Assembly: GCF_003002815.1 (NCBI RefSeq)
Contig: NZ_PVTF01000008.1
Span: forward strand, 496,001-560,000
Direction: 5' to 3'
Source of the DNA: Umezawaea tangerina
Lineage (GTDB): Bacteria; Actinomycetota; Actinomycetes; Mycobacteriales; Pseudonocardiaceae
DNA: 64,000 nucleotides
Each line of letters opens with the position of its first letter. Within the stretch, counting starts at the first letter, position 1. Both the position numbers and the translations under genes were made by a program. The notes beneath the pieces are model-generated. The model did no database searches, was not told the origin of the DNA, and worked only from the letters and a program-made list of their open reading frames with translations. Positions 44,152 through 52,177 of the stretch are shown here, piece after piece.

Positions 44152-44739
44152 ATGGACGCACGACGGAAGCTCGTTCACGGTGCGGGTGCCGCGGTACTGG
44201 GCGCGGTGGTGGTCCTGTCGGCGCAGGCGCCGGCGACGGCCGCCGACACGGCGACGAACGCCGGGGCGCACCAGGTGTGCCGAGGCGTCACGGTCGACCG
44301 GACGGCGCCCGTGGTCAGCCGCGCCAGCGTCCTCATCGAGGCGCCGCTTGTCGACGTGTGGCGCCTGCACGCCGACATCGACCACTGGCAGAGCTGGATC
44401 CCGGAGATCACCCCCGCCCACAAGGAGACGCCGGGCCCGCTGCGGCCCGGCTCCGTCTTCACCTGGTCGCCGCAGGCCATGCACGTCGAGTCGACGGTCA
44501 AGACGGTCGCCCCGCTGCGCTGCACCGCCTGGGGCGCGCCCGTCAACGGCATCACCGGCGTGCACCTGTGGACCTTCAAGCAGACGCGGGACGGCGTCCT
44601 GGCGACCGCCGAGGAGTCCTGGGCGGGCCCTCCGGTCGAGGCCGACATCCCCGGCAGTCAGGCCGGTCTGGACCAGGGGCTCAGCGACTGGGCGCATCGG
44701 CTGAAGGACACCGCCGAGGCACGGTCCGGCCGCCGCTGA
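44152..44739 (+). CDS. Exported SRPBCC (START-like) family protein
   Basis: The 195-residue protein has a signal peptide (about 1-31, ALGAVVVLSAQAPATAA-like) and a START/SRPBCC ligand-binding domain with the pattern IEAPLVDVWRLHADIDHWQSWIPEI and, later, FTWSPQAMHVESTVKTVAP. SRPBCC domains hold hydrophobic ligands in a deep cavity and are usually cytoplasmic, so export is unusual. ATG 44152 follows GGAGG. It lies directly after the long palindrome and is not visibly coupled to neighbours. Ligand unknown. Confidence 0.82.
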   Translation: MDARRKLVHGAGAAVLGAVVVLSAQAPATAADTATNAGAHQVCRGVTVDRTAPVVSRASVLIEAPLVDVWRLHADIDHWQSWIPEITPAHKETPGPLRPGSVFTWSPQAMHVESTVKTVAPLRCTAWGAPVNGITGVHLWTFKQTRDGVLATAEESWAGPPVEADIPGSQAGLDQGLSDWAHRLKDTAEARSGRR

Positions 44740-44803
44740 GCGCGGTGACGGCATCGGCCGCGGGTCGGCTCGTGGGGACACGGGCCGACCCGGCGTCCGG
44801 TTG

Positions 44804-44817
44804 ACCGAATGTTCGGT
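44804..44817. promoter_or_regulatory. TetR operator copy 1
   Basis: ACCGAA TG TTCGGT is a perfect inverted repeat 12 bases before the TetR start at 44829. A matching site, ACCGTACGTTCGGT, occurs upstream of the DsrE gene (45459-45472), so both are probably bound by the same repressor. Confidence 0.75.
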
Positions 44818-44828
44818 AACGTGGGGGG

Positions 44829-45395
44829 ATGGCACGACCACCCTCCATCGACGACGCCGGACTGCTCGACGCGCTCATCGCGGTGTTCCGGGACAAGGGG
44901 TTCGACGGCACCGCGATCGGTGACCTGTCGACGGCCTCGGGGTTGCAGCGCGCGAGCCTCTACCACCGGTTCCCCCAGGGCAAGGAGGAGATGGCGGAGG
45001 CGGTGCTGGCCGAGGTCGGGCGGCGGTTCCGGTGGATCCTCCAGCCGATGGGGGAGGACGAGGACCTCGCGCGGGGGATGGCGGAGACCGCCCGCAGGCT
45101 CGGCGACTTCTACGGCGCGGGCGCGTTGTCGTGCGTGCTGGACACGATGACGCTGGCCGGGGCGCCGGAGAAGGTCCGGGACCAGGCGCGGGCGTTGGCG
45201 AAGGCCTGGATCGACGCGATGGCCGAGGCGTCGCGGCGCGCGGGGCGCGAGCCGGACGACGCGTCGCGCGCGGCGAGGGAGGCGTTCCTGCGCATCGAGG
45301 GAGCGCTGGTGCTGGGCCGGGTGCTGGGTGACACCGGTGCTTTCGCCGAGAGCGTGGCGCTCATGCCGCGCATCCTGATGCCGGGGGAGGGCTGA
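44829..45395 (+). CDS. TetR/AcrR family regulator
   Basis: The 188-residue repressor has a TetR HTH (TAIGDLSTASGLQRASLYHRFPQGKEEM, about residues 28-55) and a C-terminal ligand domain of the TetR_C_LfrR-like type. ATG 44829 lies just after the ACCGAA-TTCGGT palindrome, consistent with self-repression. A second copy of the operator precedes the DsrE/PPOX genes at 45518 and 45903, which makes those two genes its predicted targets. Inducer unknown. Confidence 0.88.
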   Translation: MARPPSIDDAGLLDALIAVFRDKGFDGTAIGDLSTASGLQRASLYHRFPQGKEEMAEAVLAEVGRRFRWILQPMGEDEDLARGMAETARRLGDFYGAGALSCVLDTMTLAGAPEKVRDQARALAKAWIDAMAEASRRAGREPDDASRAAREAFLRIEGALVLGRVLGDTGAFAESVALMPRILMPGEG

Positions 45396-45457
45396 CTCCC
45401 GGATTCGACGGGTAGGACCGGTCGTCGCGGCCGGGTGACCGCGACCACTTTGATTTT

Positions 45458-45473
45458 TACCGTACGTTCGGTA
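45458..45473. promoter_or_regulatory. TetR operator copy 2
   Basis: TACCGTACGTTCGGTA is near-palindromic and matches the site at 44804-44817 at most positions. It lies 45 bases before the DsrE gene in an AT-rich promoter-like stretch (TTTGATTTTTA). Confidence 0.75.
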
Positions 45474-45517
45474 ATTATGGTGGACGTCAGCCTTCCGAAC
45501 GACCGAGGAGCGCGTCC

Positions 45518-45898
45518 ATGAGCAGCAAGACCGCCGTAGTGGTGCTGTCCGACCCGTCGACCGGCACCGAGGAGGCGCTGGGCCGCGTCTTCAACGCGCT
45601 CGCCACCGCGTGGGAGTCCGCGCAGGGCGGCGAGGCGCTGGTGCTCTTCCAGGGCACGGGCACCCGCTGGCCCGCGGTGCTGGCTGACCCGGCCCACCCG
45701 GCGCACGAGCTGTACGCCGCGGTGAAGGAGCAGGTCGCCACGGTGGCCTCCGGCGGCTGTGCGGCGGTCTTCGGCGCGACCGGGGGCGTCGACGCCGAGG
45801 GCATCAAGCAGATCAGCCAGAACCGGGCTCCCGGCACCTCCGGTGTCGCGAGCGTCGCGGAACTGGTCCGGTCCGGCTACCACGTCCTGACCTTCTGA
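45518..45898 (+). CDS. DsrE/DsrF-like family protein
   Basis: The 126-residue cytoplasmic protein has the small alpha/beta fold of DsrE-like proteins: [29 protein letters not shown] at the N-terminus, [13 protein letters not shown] and a conserved [12 protein letters not shown] loop with a cysteine. DsrE proteins hold or transfer sulfur or bind small ligands. ATG 45518 is just downstream of the TetR operator at 45458. It is followed after four bases by the PPOX-type flavoprotein, with which it forms an operon. Confidence 0.8.
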   Translation: MSSKTAVVVLSDPSTGTEEALGRVFNALATAWESAQGGEALVLFQGTGTRWPAVLADPAHPAHELYAAVKEQVATVASGGCAAVFGATGGVDAEGIKQISQNRAPGTSGVASVAELVRSGYHVLTF

Positions 45899-45902
45899 CG
45901 CC

Positions 45903-46802
45903 GTGACGGACTTCGTCGACCGGCTCGCCTTCCACCCCGGCGAGCTCGAAGCGCAACGGGTGGCCGGGACCTCCGAGCAGGCGGAGCGGGTCCGGCCGAT
46001 CATCTCGGACGCCATCCCCCGCGGCGCCTCCGACTTCCTGGCCCGTCAGCGGATGCTGGTGCTCGGCGCCCGTGACCGCGAAGGACGGCCCTGGGCCACC
46101 GCACTGGTGGGGCCGCAGGGGTTCCTGTCGGCGCCCGACCCGCGCACGTTGCGGGCCGACGCCACCGCGGTGCCCACCGACCCGCTCGCGGACGTCCTGC
46201 GGGACGGGGCGGACGTGGGCACCCTCGCCATCGACCTGGTGGGGCGCAAGAGGTTGCGGGTCAACGGGCGGTGGCGGCCGACCGCACTGGGCGGCGAGGT
46301 GGAGGTGCACCAGGCGTTCGGCAACTGCCCCAAGTACATCCAGGCCCGCGCCATGACCGGCGAACCCGCGGGTTCCCATCCCGTCGCCCGGCGCGGTGAC
46401 CGGCTCGACACGCGCCAGTCCGTCCTCGTGTCGACCGCCGACACCTTCTTCATCGCGACGTCGGCGGACGTCGGCGCGGACGTCTCGCACCGCGGTGGCA
46501 ACCCCGGTTTCGTCGAGGTCGTCTCGCCCATCGAGCTGTCCTGGCCGGACTACGCGGGCAACGCCATGATGATGACCGCGGGCAACCTCGGCGTGAACCC
46601 GTTGGCGGGACTGCTGTTCCCGGACTGGGAGTCGGGGGCGACCCTGCAGCTGACGGGCACGGCGGAGGTGCGCCGGGCCACCGGACGGAGGAACGGGCCG
46701 GCCAACGGCCAGGAGACCGTCTTCCACGTGACCGAGGCGGTCTGGACCGAGAACGCCTTCCCTTCGGCCTGGACGGCCCCCGTGTACTCGCGCTTCAACT
46801 GA
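45903..46802 (+). CDS. Pyridoxamine 5'-phosphate oxidase-like flavin-binding protein
   Basis: The 299-residue protein has a PPOX-type split beta-barrel. QRMLVLGARDREGRPWATALVG marks the FMN-binding first strands, and a second barrel-like half (STADTFFIATSADV to FPDWESGATLQLTGTAEV) follows. Proteins of this size and type usually bind FMN or F420 and reduce electrophiles or heme-like substrates. GTG 45903 lies four bases after the DsrE stop, so the pair is under the same TetR operator. Substrate unknown. Confidence 0.82.
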   Translation: MTDFVDRLAFHPGELEAQRVAGTSEQAERVRPIISDAIPRGASDFLARQRMLVLGARDREGRPWATALVGPQGFLSAPDPRTLRADATAVPTDPLADVLRDGADVGTLAIDLVGRKRLRVNGRWRPTALGGEVEVHQAFGNCPKYIQARAMTGEPAGSHPVARRGDRLDTRQSVLVSTADTFFIATSADVGADVSHRGGNPGFVEVVSPIELSWPDYAGNAMMMTAGNLGVNPLAGLLFPDWESGATLQLTGTAEVRRATGRRNGPANGQETVFHVTEAVWTENAFPSAWTAPVYSRFN

Positions 46803-46869
46803 GCACTTCGGTCCTGAGTGGACGGTGACGGGCGGCCAGGCCCGCCACCGCGGCTCTACTCCGTTCGGA

Positions 46870-48105
46870 TCACCCCGCCGTGGTCCACAGCTGTGCGGCC
46901 GTGCCGTTGCAGTCGTAGATCTGCAGGCGGGTCCCGTTGGCGCTGGCGCCTCCGGGCAGGTCCAGGCACCGGCCGGACTGCGGGTTCATCAGGCCTCCCC
47001 GCGCTTCGGGGATCCACCGCTGGGCGCCGGTTCCGTTGCAGGTCCACCAGTGCACCGCCGTGTGGTTGGCGGTTCCGCTGCTTTGGACGTCGAGGCAGCC
47101 GCCGAGGGCGCGCAGGGTGCCCTCCGGTGCGGCGGTCACCTTCGTCCACTGCTGGTTGGCCGAGCCCGCGCAGTCGTCCAGCTCGATCGGGGTGCCCTCG
47201 ACGGCGGCCGGTGCGGTCAGGCACTTGCCGGGGAACGCGGATCGGACGGGGCCGGTCGCGGTGATCGCCAGCTCGTCGAGCCTGCGCTCGATCAGCTGAG
47301 CGGCGGCCCGCATGCCGTTGGCGTTGGGGTGGTAGCTGGACTTCCCCGAGGCCACCGTGTACTTCTCGACCCAGGGGTCGGCCGCGCAGGCGTCGTGGCC
47401 GTGGCTGGCGGAGGCCAGGTCGACCAGCCGGGCACCGGTCGCCGTGGCGGCGTCGCTGGTGGCGGTGGCCAGGCGGGCGGCGATCCCGCGTTCGTAGTCG
47501 AGGTGCGCGCTGGTGAGCGGGACCCCGGTGCAGGCCGCGGTGTCGGGGAGGATGGTGAAGTAGCTGACCAGCAGGACGGTCGCCTGCGGTGCCCTGGCCC
47601 GGATCCGCTCGACCACGGCGCGCAGACGTCCTGGCAGCTCACCGAAAGTCCGGTCGATCGCGGCGGTGTCCACGGTGCCGCACCCCGAACCCCCGCCGTC
47701 CTGGCAGGAGTAGGCGCCGAGGCTGCCCAGGTAGTTGACGTCGTTGCCGCCGATGGTGACGGTGACCAGCTTCGTGGTCGCGGTGACCTGGTCCGCCTGC
47801 GGCGGCTGGCCCGCCTGCGAGGTGGTCAGCACGTTCGCCGTGGTGGCGCCGCCGCAGCTCGCGTCGACCAGCGCGGCGCCGAGGTCGCGGGCCAGCACGC
47901 TGGGGTAGTTGTTCGTCGACCGCGCGCACCCGCCCGGTGACGAGGGCTGGGCCGAGGGGATTCCGGGACCGGCGGCGAAGGAGCTGCCGATCGCGACGTA
48001 GGCCAGCTCGTTCCCGGTCGCGGCGTTCGCCGTGCCCGGCGCCAGCAGCGCCAACCCGAGCGTGGACAGGACGACGGGCAGGACGTGCCAGGGGTTTCGT
48101 CGCAT
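46870..48105 (-). CDS. Secreted SGNH/GDSL esterase with C-terminal ricin B-type lectin domain
   Basis: The 411-residue exported enzyme has a signal peptide (about 1-28), an SGNH hydrolase domain (YVAIGSSFAAGPGIP with nucleophile Ser near 41, VTVTIGGNDVNYLG with block III Gly-Asn, and KSSYHPNANGM with the catalytic His), and a C-terminal ricin-type beta-trefoil (about 280-411) with three QxW repeats (QQW, QRW, QLW). Such enzymes cleave acyl groups from polysaccharides or lipids and use the lectin to bind carbohydrate. ATG 48105 follows GGAGG. It is divergent from the surface protein at 48342; the 236-base gap holds only promoters. Confidence 0.92.
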   Translation of the reverse strand: MRRNPWHVLPVVLSTLGLALLAPGTANAATGNELAYVAIGSSFAAGPGIPSAQPSSPGGCARSTNNYPSVLARDLGAALVDASCGGATTANVLTTSQAGQPPQADQVTATTKLVTVTIGGNDVNYLGSLGAYSCQDGGGSGCGTVDTAAIDRTFGELPGRLRAVVERIRARAPQATVLLVSYFTILPDTAACTGVPLTSAHLDYERGIAARLATATSDAATATGARLVDLASASHGHDACAADPWVEKYTVASGKSSYHPNANGMRAAAQLIERRLDELAITATGPVRSAFPGKCLTAPAAVEGTPIELDDCAGSANQQWTKVTAAPEGTLRALGGCLDVQSSGTANHTAVHWWTCNGTGAQRWIPEARGGLMNPQSGRCLDLPGGASANGTRLQIYDCNGTAAQLWTTAG

Positions 48106-48341
48106 CGTTCCTCCGGAACCGTTGACGGCCAACGAGAACTGTTCACCGCGCGAACCCGCCGGGTCAACGGATGACCGCTGTTCTGTCTTGTCGAGGTGAT
48201 CGGGGAGCACGCGGATCTGCCCGAATTCTTGGCTCTCGGACGGTGGGGGCGGGCCGACCGCCGGAGGCAGACTCGCCTTTGCGCGCGTACCGCGCTCCTC
48301 TCGGGCCGAGTGCCCGCCGGTCGACGACAACGGGAAGTGCC

Positions 48342-51300
48342 ATGCCTGCTGGGACCAAGAACCCCTTCCGCCGCCGGCGCCCGGACCGACCTCCCGTGGT
48401 GTGGCGCCTCCCGGCCGCGATCGGGGTGGGGCTGCTGATCGCCGCCTCCGCGTTCGCGGGGCCGGGGACCGGCCCGGACATCGCGCTGGCGGCGGGCACG
48501 GTCACCGCGGGCTGCAACGGCGGCACTTACACCACCTACGTCGTGCCCGCGGGGGCGACGAGCCTCCAGGTCGACATCACGGGTGCCAAGGGCAACTCCG
48601 GTGACGACCGGGCAGGAGGCGGCACCGGCGGTCGGGTCGTCGCCACGATCCCCGTGACCCCGCTGGAGACGCTGCACCTCGTCGTCGGGTGCCAAGGTGG
48701 CCAGGGGTACCACTACGGGACCTGGGGTGGCGACGGGGCAGGTGGGCCGGCGGGCTGTTCGAACTACGCGGGCGGTGCGAACGGGGGCGGCAGCAGCGCC
48801 GTCCTGCGCCAGGGCACCGTGCTCGTCGAAGCGGGCGGTGGCGGAGGCGGTGGCGGTGACGGCTGTTACGGCCACGGTGGTACCGGCGGTGGTGGTGGTG
48901 CTTACGGCGGAGCCGACGGCGGCGGTGTCGGTGCCGGCGGTGGTGGCGGCGCCGGTGGTGTCGAGTCCGGCACCGGCGGCCACGGCGGGAACGCTCGCGG
49001 CGGCACCAGCGGTGGTGGTGGCGGCGGTGGCGGCGGCGGGTGCCAAGGCGGGTCGGGCGGCGCCGGTGCCGGTATCGGTGGTGGTGGTGGCGGTGGCGGT
49101 GGCGGTGGGACCTCCTGCGCGCCGGGGGCGGTCAAGCAGGCCTACCAGGGTGCGGCGCAGGAGGGGAACGGCCGGGTGATCGTCGACGCCAACGCGCTGG
49201 AGGTGACCACCACGGCCGTCGTCGTCGACAGCAACTCGACCGAGCACGACGACATCGGCGACGAGGTCGAGTACACCGTCGAGGTGCGCAACACCGGCAG
49301 CCGCAAGGTGTCCGACGTCGCCCTGCTCGCCACGGTCGACCCCGACACCCGGACACCTCTGTCCCTGTCGTGCATGCCGGGGTCGACGACGATGGAGGCG
49401 GGTACGAAGCTCACCTGCACCGGCTGGTACGAGCTCCGCGGAGCGGACTTCACCCGCGGCTCGGTCACCAGCTCGGTCACCGCGAGCGGGGCGGTGCCGT
49501 CGGTGGACGGCCAGCAGCCGGGTGCGGCGATCAGCGCGACCAACCTGAAGACCGTCGAGCTGGAGGACACCTCCGCGGTGTCCGCGGAGTTCGAGGCCAC
49601 CTCGGTGACCGACCGCAACGGCAACGGCGTGAACGACGCGGGCGACACCGTCAACTACCGCCTCAGGGCCACCAACAGCGGTAGTTCCACCCTCGCCGAC
49701 GTCGGGGCCACCGGTGCGGTCGCGGGCGCCACCACGACGCCGCTGGACTTCCGCTGCGACCCCGCGCAGCCCGCCCGGCTCCCCTTGTCCGCGACGATGG
49801 TCTGCACGGCCGTGTACACGATCACCGCCGCCGACGTGGACACGCCGAGCGCGACGGTCACCGCCACGGCGTCGGTCACGGGCAAGGGGCGTGCGGGCAC
49901 CGGCAAGGCGGTCGGCTCGTCACCGGACAGCGTCGAGACCCGGCTGACCCCGCGCCCGAAGCTGGCCACTTCGCTGTCGGTCGCCGGGGTCGTCGACGTG
50001 AACACCAACGGGCGCACGGACGTCGGCGACCGGATCGACTACTCGGCGGTGGCGACCAACACCGGCACGGTGACCCTGACCGGGGTGGCCGTGTCCGCCG
50101 CGGTGGCCGACCCCGCGGGCCCGGCGCCCGCGCTGACCTGCCAGCCGGTCGCGCCGGCCACGGTGGCGCCGTCCGCGACGATGACCTGCACCGGGTCCTA
50201 CACCGTGACGCAGGCCGACGTGGACGAAGGCGAGGTCACCGCCACCGCCACCAGCACCGGCCTGGCGCGCGACGGCGAGACCGTGGAGTCGCCGCAGGCA
50301 CAGGTGGTCACCAAGCTGTCCACGGCCTCGGCGTTGGTGGCCGCCGTGTCGGTCTCCGCTGTCGACGACGCGAACGCCAACGGCAGGGTGGACGCGGGGG
50401 AGCGGATCACCTACGCGGTCACGGCGACCAACACCGGTGCCGTCACGCTCGCCGACGTGCGGGTCGCGGGCGAGCTCACCGCGCCCGCGTCCCCGGAGCC
50501 GGGGTTGACCTGCTCGCCCACCGAACCGGCCAAGCTCGCGTCCGGCACCGCGATGTCCTGCACCGGCACCTACGTGGTCACCCAGGCCGACGTGGACAGC
50601 GGGTCGGTGGTCTACGCGGTGACGGCTACCGGCACGTCTCCGGACCGGGAGTCGGTCGCCTCGGCCAAGGTACCCGTCCGCACCGACCTGGTGCGCGCTT
50701 CCGCGCTGGTGGTCACCGCCGCGACCGGCGGGATCGCGGACACCAACGCCAACTCGGTCACCGACGCGGGCGACGTCATCTCCTACTCCGTCGAGGTCAC
50801 CAACGCCGGTACGGTCTCGCTCGACAAGGTCGCGGCGGTCACGTCGGTGGTCGCCCCCGCCGGACCTGCCCCGGTGCTGGCCTGCTCGGCCGCCGACCCG
50901 GTCACGCTGGCACCGAAGGGGAAGCTGACCTGCACGGGTGAGTACACCGTCACCCAGTCCGATGTGGACAGCGGCTCGGTGGTCGTCGCCGCGTCGGCGT
51001 CCGCCGTCGACCCGGCGGGGGCACCGGTCACCGTGGGGCCGGCGCAGGTCACCACGGAGATGGTGAAGAAGGGCGCGATGAGCGCGACCGCCTCCGTCAG
51101 CTCGATCGAGGACCGCAACTCCAACACCCGCAACGATCCCGGCGACGTCCTGGTGTACTCGGTCGTCGTCACCAACACCGGCGCGCTCACCCTGGACGCC
51201 GTCCAGGTGGCGGCCGGGCTCACCGCGCCCGCCGGTCCGGAGCCCGCGCTGTCGTGCCTGCCCGCCGCACCCGGCGTGCTGGCTCCCGCGGCCACGATGA

Positions 51301-51653
51301 CCTGCGGCGGCAGCTACACCATCACCGCGCAGGACGCGGGCGCCGGTGTCGTGGAGAACGTCGTCTCGGTGACCGCGACCACGCCGGACGGGACGCCGGT
51401 GGCCGTGGCGGCCTCCGCCGTGCGCACGGCCGTGGAGCAGACCGTCGGTGGGACCGGTCCGGACGGCTCACCCGAAGGCGAGCAGCCCGGTGGGAACCCG
51501 GACGGTTCGCCGGGGCGGGCGAACACGCCCGGTGGGCTGGCCTACACCGGTCAGGGCGGGCTCGGACCGCTGCTGGCGCTCGGCGGCGCGACGCTGCTCC
51601 TGGGCGGCGCACTGGTCCTGGTCTCCCGCCGGGCGGGCAAGCGCCGGGCCTGA
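48342..51653 (+). CDS. Cell-wall anchored protein with Gly-rich domain, six DUF11-like repeats and LAYTG sortase signal
   Basis: The 1103-residue exported protein has an N-terminal export helix (about 15-55), a glycine-rich adhesin-like domain (about 55-275, with long GGGGG runs), and six repeats each of about 120 residues starting near 285, 411, 540, 660, 783 and 910. Each repeat has the form DxNxNxxxDxGDxxxYxVxxTNTG, a calcium-site-like DUF11/DUF7507 module. It ends with a Gly/Pro linker, LAYTG (about 1068-1072), a hydrophobic helix and KRRA, a class E-type sortase anchor. It is probably a long surface fibre or adhesin. The hairpin at 51667-51701 terminates it. Confidence 0.9.
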   Translation: MPAGTKNPFRRRRPDRPPVVWRLPAAIGVGLLIAASAFAGPGTGPDIALAAGTVTAGCNGGTYTTYVVPAGATSLQVDITGAKGNSGDDRAGGGTGGRVVATIPVTPLETLHLVVGCQGGQGYHYGTWGGDGAGGPAGCSNYAGGANGGGSSAVLRQGTVLVEAGGGGGGGGDGCYGHGGTGGGGGAYGGADGGGVGAGGGGGAGGVESGTGGHGGNARGGTSGGGGGGGGGGCQGGSGGAGAGIGGGGGGGGGGGTSCAPGAVKQAYQGAAQEGNGRVIVDANALEVTTTAVVVDSNSTEHDDIGDEVEYTVEVRNTGSRKVSDVALLATVDPDTRTPLSLSCMPGSTTMEAGTKLTCTGWYELRGADFTRGSVTSSVTASGAVPSVDGQQPGAAISATNLKTVELEDTSAVSAEFEATSVTDRNGNGVNDAGDTVNYRLRATNSGSSTLADVGATGAVAGATTTPLDFRCDPAQPARLPLSATMVCTAVYTITAADVDTPSATVTATASVTGKGRAGTGKAVGSSPDSVETRLTPRPKLATSLSVAGVVDVNTNGRTDVGDRIDYSAVATNTGTVTLTGVAVSAAVADPAGPAPALTCQPVAPATVAPSATMTCTGSYTVTQADVDEGEVTATATSTGLARDGETVESPQAQVVTKLSTASALVAAVSVSAVDDANANGRVDAGERITYAVTATNTGAVTLADVRVAGELTAPASPEPGLTCSPTEPAKLASGTAMSCTGTYVVTQADVDSGSVVYAVTATGTSPDRESVASAKVPVRTDLVRASALVVTAATGGIADTNANSVTDAGDVISYSVEVTNAGTVSLDKVAAVTSVVAPAGPAPVLACSAADPVTLAPKGKLTCTGEYTVTQSDVDSGSVVVAASASAVDPAGAPVTVGPAQVTTEMVKKGAMSATASVSSIEDRNSNTRNDPGDVLVYSVVVTNTGALTLDAVQVAAGLTAPAGPEPALSCLPAAPGVLAPAATMTCGGSYTITAQDAGAGVVENVVSVTATTPDGTPVAVAASAVRTAVEQTVGGTGPDGSPEGEQPGGNPDGSPGRANTPGGLAYTGQGGLGPLLALGGATLLLGGALVLVSRRAGKRRA

Positions 51654-51666
51654 CGGGTCGGCTCGC

Positions 51667-51701
51667 GACCGGCCCCTCCCGGTTTCCGGGTGGGGCCGGT
51701 C
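51667..51701. terminator. Bidirectional hairpin terminator
   Basis: GACCGGCCCC (51667-51676) pairs with GGGGCCGGTC (51692-51701) with a further CCCGG/CCGGG stem inside. It separates the surface protein gene from the convergent gene at 51700 and overlaps that gene's stop. Confidence 0.75.
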
Positions 51702-52131
51702 AGCCGTTCCCGGCCCGGCAGGCGCGCACGTGGTGGCGGATCTCGTCGGACACGGCCCGCCACGACGAGGCCAGCTCCTCGCCGGTGGACGCGTTGCCCG
51801 CCGCGACAAGGCGGTCCGCCCAGGCCGACACCCGGTCGGTGATCGCGGCGCAGAAGCCCTCGGCGACCAGGCACGCGGACTCCCGGAGGTCGGTGTCCGC
51901 CCGCAGGGCGAGGAACCCGGCCAGCACGTCGACCACGACCAGCGCCAGTCCGACCGCGTCGTCGGGCACCACGCCGTCCGCGCTCTCCGCGCAGTCCAGG
52001 TCGGACACCCGTGCCGCGACGAGGACGACCACGTGCTCCAGCAGGGCCCGGCCGACGTGTCCCGCCTCCGCGGCCGTGTGCACCAGTTCGGTCAGCGGGC
52101 TCGTCGATCCGGCGTGCTTGGACTGCGGCAT
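51700..52131 (-). CDS. Hypothetical helical protein beside the injection-system locus
   Basis: I do not recognise a family. The 143-residue product is predicted to be mostly helical (ALLEHVVVLVAARVSDLDCAES, ITDRVSAWADRLVAAG, WRAVSDEIRHHVRACRAG) with hydrophobic but no clear transmembrane segments, and has four cysteines. It is 46 bases after the membrane protein at 52178 in the same direction and may be co-transcribed with it. Small helical proteins of this kind often accompany eCIS loci, but that link is positional only. Confidence 0.6.
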   Translation of the reverse strand: MPQSKHAGSTSPLTELVHTAAEAGHVGRALLEHVVVLVAARVSDLDCAESADGVVPDDAVGLALVVVDVLAGFLALRADTDLRESACLVAEGFCAAITDRVSAWADRLVAAGNASTGEELASSWRAVSDEIRHHVRACRAGNG

Positions 52132-52177
52132 GGCTGTCGCTCCCGGTAGGGCGGCGGAAACACCTCGGCGAGTCCGC

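Noticed and set aside
48840-49110. Simple-sequence repeat of GGT/GGC in the surface protein gene
   Set aside because: It is the codon signature of glycine runs in the coding frame at 48342, not an independent repeat element.
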